Below the pieces are notes generated by a model that did no database searches, had not been told where the DNA came from, and saw only the letters and a list, made by a program, of their open reading frames with translations. Both the position numbers and the translations under genes were made by a program. Source: Plantibacter sp. ME-Dv--P-122b (GTDB lineage: Bacteria; Actinomycetota; Actinomycetes; Actinomycetales; Microbacteriaceae). From it: a stretch of DNA of 64,000 bases. This document shows, in pieces, positions 60,945-64,000 of this stretch. Every line of letters begins with the position of its first letter. Position 1 is the stretch's first letter. The stretch spans positions 682,001-746,000 of the forward strand of contig NZ_JARVSC010000003.1 in NCBI RefSeq assembly GCF_030209375.1, in the 5' to 3' direction.

Positions 60945-62135
60945 TCAGTCGGTGGGCGTCCAGGCGCTGCCGTCGGCGGCGCTGCGTTCGACGGCGCGCA
61001 GGACGCGCTGGACCTGCAGCCCGTCGGCGAAGGACGGCTCGGGATCGGTGCCGCCGGTGATGGCCTGGACGAGGTCGCGCACCTGGTGCGAGAACGGGTG
61101 CTCGTAGCCGATGCCGTGGCCGGTCGGCCACCAGGCGGCCATGTACGGGTGCTCCGGCTCGGTGACGACGATGCGCGTGAAGCCCTGCTTGCCGGCGGGA
61201 GCGGTGGCGTCGTACACCTCGAGCTCGTTCATCCGCTCGAGGTCGAAGGCGATGGCTCCGCGCGAGCCGCTCAGCTCGATGCGGAGCGCGTTCTTCCGTC
61301 CGGTCGCGTAGCGGGTGGCTTCGAAGGCACCGATGGCGCCGTCCGCGAGTCCGCCCGTGAGCTTCGCGGTGAACCAGGCGGCGTCGTCGACGGTGACCGC
61401 GCCGCGTTCCTCCGAGGCGGTCCCGCTCAGGCCGACGGTCTCACCGAGGAGCGGTCGCTCGGTGACGAAGGTGGCGAGCGTCCCGCTGACGGTGTCGAGT
61501 CGGGCACCGGTCAGGTGCTGCACGAGGTCGATGGCGTGCGCGCCGATGTCGCCGAGGGAGCCGGAGCCGGCCTGGTCCTTGTCGAGGCGCCAGGTCATCG
61601 GACCCTCGGCGTCGCTCAGCCAGTCCTGGAGGTAGAGCGCGCGGATCTGGCGGACGTCCCCGAGCGCGCCGTCCGCGATGAGCTGGCGCGCGTACCCGAT
61701 GGCGGGCACGCGACGGTAGCTGAAACCGACCATGGAGCGGACGCCACGAGCCCTGGCCGCCTCGGCCGCGGCGACCATCAGCTCCGCCTCTTCGACGCTG
61801 TTGGCGAGCGGCTTCTCGCAGAGGACGTGCTTGCCGGCTTCGAGGGCGGCGATCGCGATCTCGACGTGCGAGGAACCGGGCGTGCAGACGTCGACGATGT
61901 CGATGGTCGGGTCCTCGATGACGCTCCGCCAGTCGGTCGAGGCCGACTCCCAGCCGAACTTCACGCGGGCCGCCTCGAGTGCTTCGGGATTGCGGCCGAC
62001 GATCGTCGCCATGACCGGTTCCGCGTCGAGGTCGAAGAAGCGCGGTGCCGTGCGCCAGGCCTGCGAGTGCGCGGCTCCCATGAAGCCGTATCCGATCATC
62101 GCGACCCGGAGTTCCGGCCGTCCGCTTCCCGCCAT
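60945..62135 (-). CDS. Gfo/Idh/MocA family oxidoreductase, first gene of the sugar operon
   Basis: 396-residue dehydrogenase with the Rossmann turn LRVAMIGYGFMGAAHSQAW and EKP motif GKHVLCEKPLANS. The sugar-binding domain contains LGDIGAHAIDLVQHLTG, the form seen in inositol/levoglucosan-type dehydrogenases. It differs clearly from the Gfo/Idh protein at the other end of the operon, so the two probably perform successive or reciprocal redox steps. A LacI-type box TTGGAAACTTTTCG lies 116-129 bases upstream. ATG 62135. Confidence 0.9.
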   Translation of the reverse strand: MAGSGRPELRVAMIGYGFMGAAHSQAWRTAPRFFDLDAEPVMATIVGRNPEALEAARVKFGWESASTDWRSVIEDPTIDIVDVCTPGSSHVEIAIAALEAGKHVLCEKPLANSVEEAELMVAAAEAARARGVRSMVGFSYRRVPAIGYARQLIADGALGDVRQIRALYLQDWLSDAEGPMTWRLDKDQAGSGSLGDIGAHAIDLVQHLTGARLDTVSGTLATFVTERPLLGETVGLSGTASEERGAVTVDDAAWFTAKLTGGLADGAIGAFEATRYATGRKNALRIELSGSRGAIAFDLERMNELEVYDATAPAGKQGFTRIVVTEPEHPYMAAWWPTGHGIGYEHPFSHQVRDLVQAITGGTDPEPSFADGLQVQRVLRAVERSAADGSAWTPTD

Positions 62136-62250
62136 GTGCAACGCTCCCGAGCTGCTCGCGCAGCTGCGGCCCCGGGGCTCCGGATCGCTTCGCTGCGGTG
62201 CCCTGAAGCTAGCCCCGCCGCCTGTCTCCCCGCAACTTCCCCATCCTCGA

Positions 62251-62264
62251 TTGGAAACTTTTCG
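62251..62264. promoter_or_regulatory. LacI-type box TTGGAAACTTTTCG before the sugar operon
   Basis: The sequence GGAAACTTTTC resembles the GGAAACGTTTCC palindrome bound by many actinobacterial LacI repressors, with one central deviation. It lies between the hairpin at 62279 and the Gfo/Idh start at 62135 and is one of few AT-rich spots there. The LacI gene immediately upstream (62351-63403) is the probable regulator. Confidence 0.5.
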
Positions 62265-62278
62265 CACCCGCCACCCAT

Positions 62279-62358
62279 CCCCCTGCCCGCGAACTGTCAC
62301 TCCGACACAGTCCCGGCCGCTCGGACTAGCGTCGATTGACAGTTCGCGGGCTAGGGGG
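62279..62358. terminator. Hairpin of repeat family C, copy 2, at the LacI 3' end
   Basis: CCCCCTGCCCGCGAACTGTC (from 62279) pairs with the run starting TGACAGTTCGCGGGCTAGGG (62337-62358) over about 21 bases. The arms are the same as at 55767-55854, the loop differs. The TAG stop of the LacI gene lies within the right arm (62351-62353), so the repeat supplied the stop codon region. Likely ends LacI transcription. Confidence 0.65.
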
Positions 62359-63403
62359 TGGGCGGGGCGGCGGTCGAACCCCGGACGACGAGGGAGGTGG
62401 CGAGGTCGAGGCGGATGTTGTCGACCGCCTCGGAGCGGAGCTTCAGCACCAGGCGGGTCGCCTCCTCGGCCATCTCGATGAGCGGCTGCCGGATGGTCGT
62501 GAGGGCAGGGCCGACCCATTTCGCCGGCGGGACGTCGTCGTATCCGACGACCGACAGCTGCTCCGGGATGGAGATCCCGAGCGAGCGCGCCGCCTCGTAG
62601 ACGCCGAACGCCTGCATGTCGTTGCCGGCGAAGATCGCGGTCGGTCGGTCGTCGAGCTGCAGCAGTTCGAGCGCGAGGACGCGCCCCGCCTCCGGGATGA
62701 ACTCACCGCGACGCAGGATGGTCTCGTCGAGCGGGATCCCGGCCTCCTCGAGCGCGGACCGGTAGCCGGAGACCCGGGCTCGCGAGCACATGAGATCCTG
62801 CGGGCCCGAGATCAAGCCGATCCTGCGGTGACCGAGCTCGATGAGATGGCGGGTCGCGGCCATCCCGCCGGACCAGTTCGTGGAGCCGATGGCGGCGACC
62901 TCGGGGCCCGGGTCCCCCGCCGGGTCGACCACGACGACCGGGATGTTGCGCGTGTGGAGCTGCCGCCGGTACGCCGGGTCGATGTCCGAGAACACGAGGA
63001 TGACCCCGACCGGCTTCCGCGAGATGATGCTCTCGACCCAGCCCTCGCCGGTCGAGCGCCTCGCCCCCGTCTCGGTGAGGGTGACGCTCATGCCGTGCTG
63101 GCGCGCGACCTTCTCGACACCGCGGATGATCTCGAGCGACCACGAGCTGTCGATGTACTCGAAGACGAGCTCGATGAGCGAGCCCTGCGCGAGCTCGCCG
63201 CCGCGGCGACTGTAGCCGTGGCGGTCCAGCAGCCGCTCGACGATCTCCCGGGTGTCCGGCGACACCCCCGGTCGCCCGTTGAGCACCTTCGAGGCGGTCG
63301 ACACCGACACGGAGGCCTCCCTGGCGATGCGCGACAGGGTCGCTCGCCCGCCACCGGCACCGGCACCGGGTCCAGCGGTCTGCACCGCGAGGTCGTCGCT
63401 CAT
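62351..63403 (-). CDS. LacI family regulator of the sugar operon and/or xylA
   Basis: 350-residue LacI-type repressor. The helix-turn-helix is ATLSRIAREASVSVSTASKV (about 21-40) followed by GRPGVSPDT; sensor domain signatures are IFAGNDMQAFGVYEAA and LSVVGYDDVPPAKWVGP, the YDDV form found in xylose-type LacI proteins. ATG 63403 with a GGAGGA ribosome site. Divergent from xylA; the shared 187-bp region has two palindromes. A family C hairpin at its 3' end separates it from the sugar operon. Confidence 0.9.
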   Translation of the reverse strand: MSDDLAVQTAGPGAGAGGGRATLSRIAREASVSVSTASKVLNGRPGVSPDTREIVERLLDRHGYSRRGGELAQGSLIELVFEYIDSSWSLEIIRGVEKVARQHGMSVTLTETGARRSTGEGWVESIISRKPVGVILVFSDIDPAYRRQLHTRNIPVVVVDPAGDPGPEVAAIGSTNWSGGMAATRHLIELGHRRIGLISGPQDLMCSRARVSGYRSALEEAGIPLDETILRRGEFIPEAGRVLALELLQLDDRPTAIFAGNDMQAFGVYEAARSLGISIPEQLSVVGYDDVPPAKWVGPALTTIRQPLIEMAEEATRLVLKLRSEAVDNIRLDLATSLVVRGSTAAPPTP

Positions 63404-63590
63404 CCGAGTCCTCCGATCCCTCCCTGTCGGGCCGGCCGGCCGTCTCTGCAGCGAGAAGTTCTGCCCATGCTAACGAAATATTTCGCGTCACTCGACCGGC
63501 GACGCGAGGCCAACGATCTGCTACTCTCGACCATAAGTTGTGGTTAACAACAAATCATCCGCTCACCAACGACGTTGAAGGACTGCACGC
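63404..63590. promoter_or_regulatory. Divergent lacI-xylA regulatory region
   Basis: Contains a perfect 12-bp palindrome CGAAATATTTCG at 63474-63485 and a near-perfect 16-bp palindrome TTGTGGTTAACAACAA at 63538-63553 (one mismatched pair), the latter 38 bases before xylA. These are two different operator types, suggesting control by the divergent LacI protein plus another factor, for example a ROK-type XylR. GAAGGA (63577-63582) is the xylA ribosome site. Confidence 0.65.
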
Positions 63591-64000
63591 ATGAGCCTCA
63601 CCCCCACCAAAGCCGATCGCTTCTCCTTCGGCCTCTGGACGATCGGCTACAACGGGACCGACCCGTTCGGTGGCCCCACCCGCCCCGACCTCGACGTGGT
63701 CGAGGCCGTCACCCGCCTGAACGAGCTCGGCGCCTACGGCCTCACCTTCCACGACGACGACCTCTTCGCCTTCGGCTCAACCGACGCCGAACGCCAGAAA
63801 CAGATCGACCGCCTCAAGCAGGCGCTCGCCGACACCGGCGTCATCGTGCCGATGGTGACCACCAACCTGTTCAGCGCGCCCGTCTTCAAGGACGGCGGCT
63901 TCACGTCGAACGACCGCGCCGTCCGTCGCTTCGCCCTCCGCAAGGTGCTCCGCAACCTCGACCTCGCCGCCGAGCTCGGTGCGAAGACCTTCGTCATGTG
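63591..64000 (+). CDS. xylA: Xylose isomerase, N-terminal part (cut by window end)
   Basis: The first 136 codons of a class I-type actinobacterial xylose isomerase, which interconverts D-xylose and D-xylulose using Mg2+ or Mn2+. [19 protein letters not shown] at the N-terminus and [16 protein letters not shown], containing the catalytic His and Asp, match Xyl[21 protein letters not shown] follows. No stop before the window edge; no frameshift. Strong GAAGGA ribosome site. Arabinose, via xylulose 5-phosphate, and xylose pathways meet after this step. Confidence 0.96.
   Translation, partial: MSLTPTKADRFSFGLWTIGYNGTDPFGGPTRPDLDVVEAVTRLNELGAYGLTFHDDDLFAFGSTDAERQKQIDRLKQALADTGVIVPMVTTNLFSAPVFKDGGFTSNDRAVRRFALRKVLRNLDLAAELGAKTFVM

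Noticed and set aside
63566-63583. AACGACGTTGAAGGA before xylA as an arabinose-type LacI box
   Set aside because: It overlaps the xylA ribosome site and lacks the TACAACGTT left half; similarity is best explained by the GAAGGA ribosome sequence.

Overview
The window is high-GC (about 70 percent) bacterial chromosome with dense, mostly operonic genes. Translations look like a member of the Actinomycetota, most likely Micrococcales/Microbacteriaceae; this assignment is inference from protein style and GC, not from a marker gene. Sugar-polymer use (GH51 arabinofuranosidase, GH29 fucosidase, arabinose and xylose genes) plus an ACC deaminase point to a plant- or soil-associated lifestyle. I saw no rRNA, tRNA, CRISPR array, transposase, integrase or phage gene.

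Layout. 0.1-3.5 kb: MATE exporter, GNAT acetyltransferase, DUF4406-like protein and a DeoR regulator. 3.6-6.8 kb: a tightly overlapping operon of an acyl-CoA-dehydrogenase-like protein, a PIG-L deacetylase/SAM-methyltransferase fusion and a GT2 glycosyltransferase, preceded by a possible 14-codon leader ORF. 7.1-8.9 kb: acdS (ACC deaminase) and its GntR regulator with a perfect palindrome at its start. 9-15.4 kb: a membrane protein, a GNAT protein, an APH(6)-type kinase, a HerA/DUF853 ATPase and an iron-sulfur photolyase. 15.4-19 kb: MFS/sugar isomerase/Gfo-Idh operon. 19.2-23.8 kb: TetR regulator, GH51 arabinofuranosidase and two tandem paralogous LacI regulators. 24-27 kb: PAP2 phosphatase, YchJ-family protein, Bcr/CflA-type exporter. 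27.2-32 kb: an Hsp90-family ATPase overlapping a 959-residue helical-repeat protein. 32-37.7 kb: a cyclase-family hydrolase, divergent from an ABC importer plus GH29 fucosidase operon. 37.7-39.2 kb: two membrane proteins of unknown role. 39.3-49.5 kb: araA-araD-araB and a ChvE/MmsA/MmsB-type sugar ABC operon carrying an extra, motif-less ABC protein. 49.9-55.8 kb: serine hydrolase, LacI and ROK regulators, GNAT, unknown protein, metallophosphoesterase. 55.8-63.4 kb: a six-gene sugar ABC/ThuA/Gfo-Idh operon with a LacI regulator. 63.6 kb to the end: the start of xylA.

How the parts connect. A 12-bp palindrome TACAACGTTGTA, or close variants, lies before araB, before the GH51 gene (as a perfect inverted pair) and before one of the two tandem LacI genes, so arabinan side-chain cleavage and arabinose catabolism probably form one regulon although they are 20 kb apart. 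A different LacI-type box (ATGTGACCG.TCACAT type) sits before chvE and before the LacI gene at 51116, linking that regulator to the sugar importer.

Four families of intergenic repeats run through the window. The most striking is a roughly 130-170 bp element with 19-bp inverted ends (GCCAGCGCGGTGCGCTGAC) present at six loci, always next to the 3' end of at least one gene. Best candidates for undescribed biology are the Hsp90/helical-repeat pair, the deacetylase-methyltransferase/GT2/acyl-CoA-dehydrogenase operon, the catalytically degenerate ABC protein in the sugar operon, and the 3'-end repeat family.
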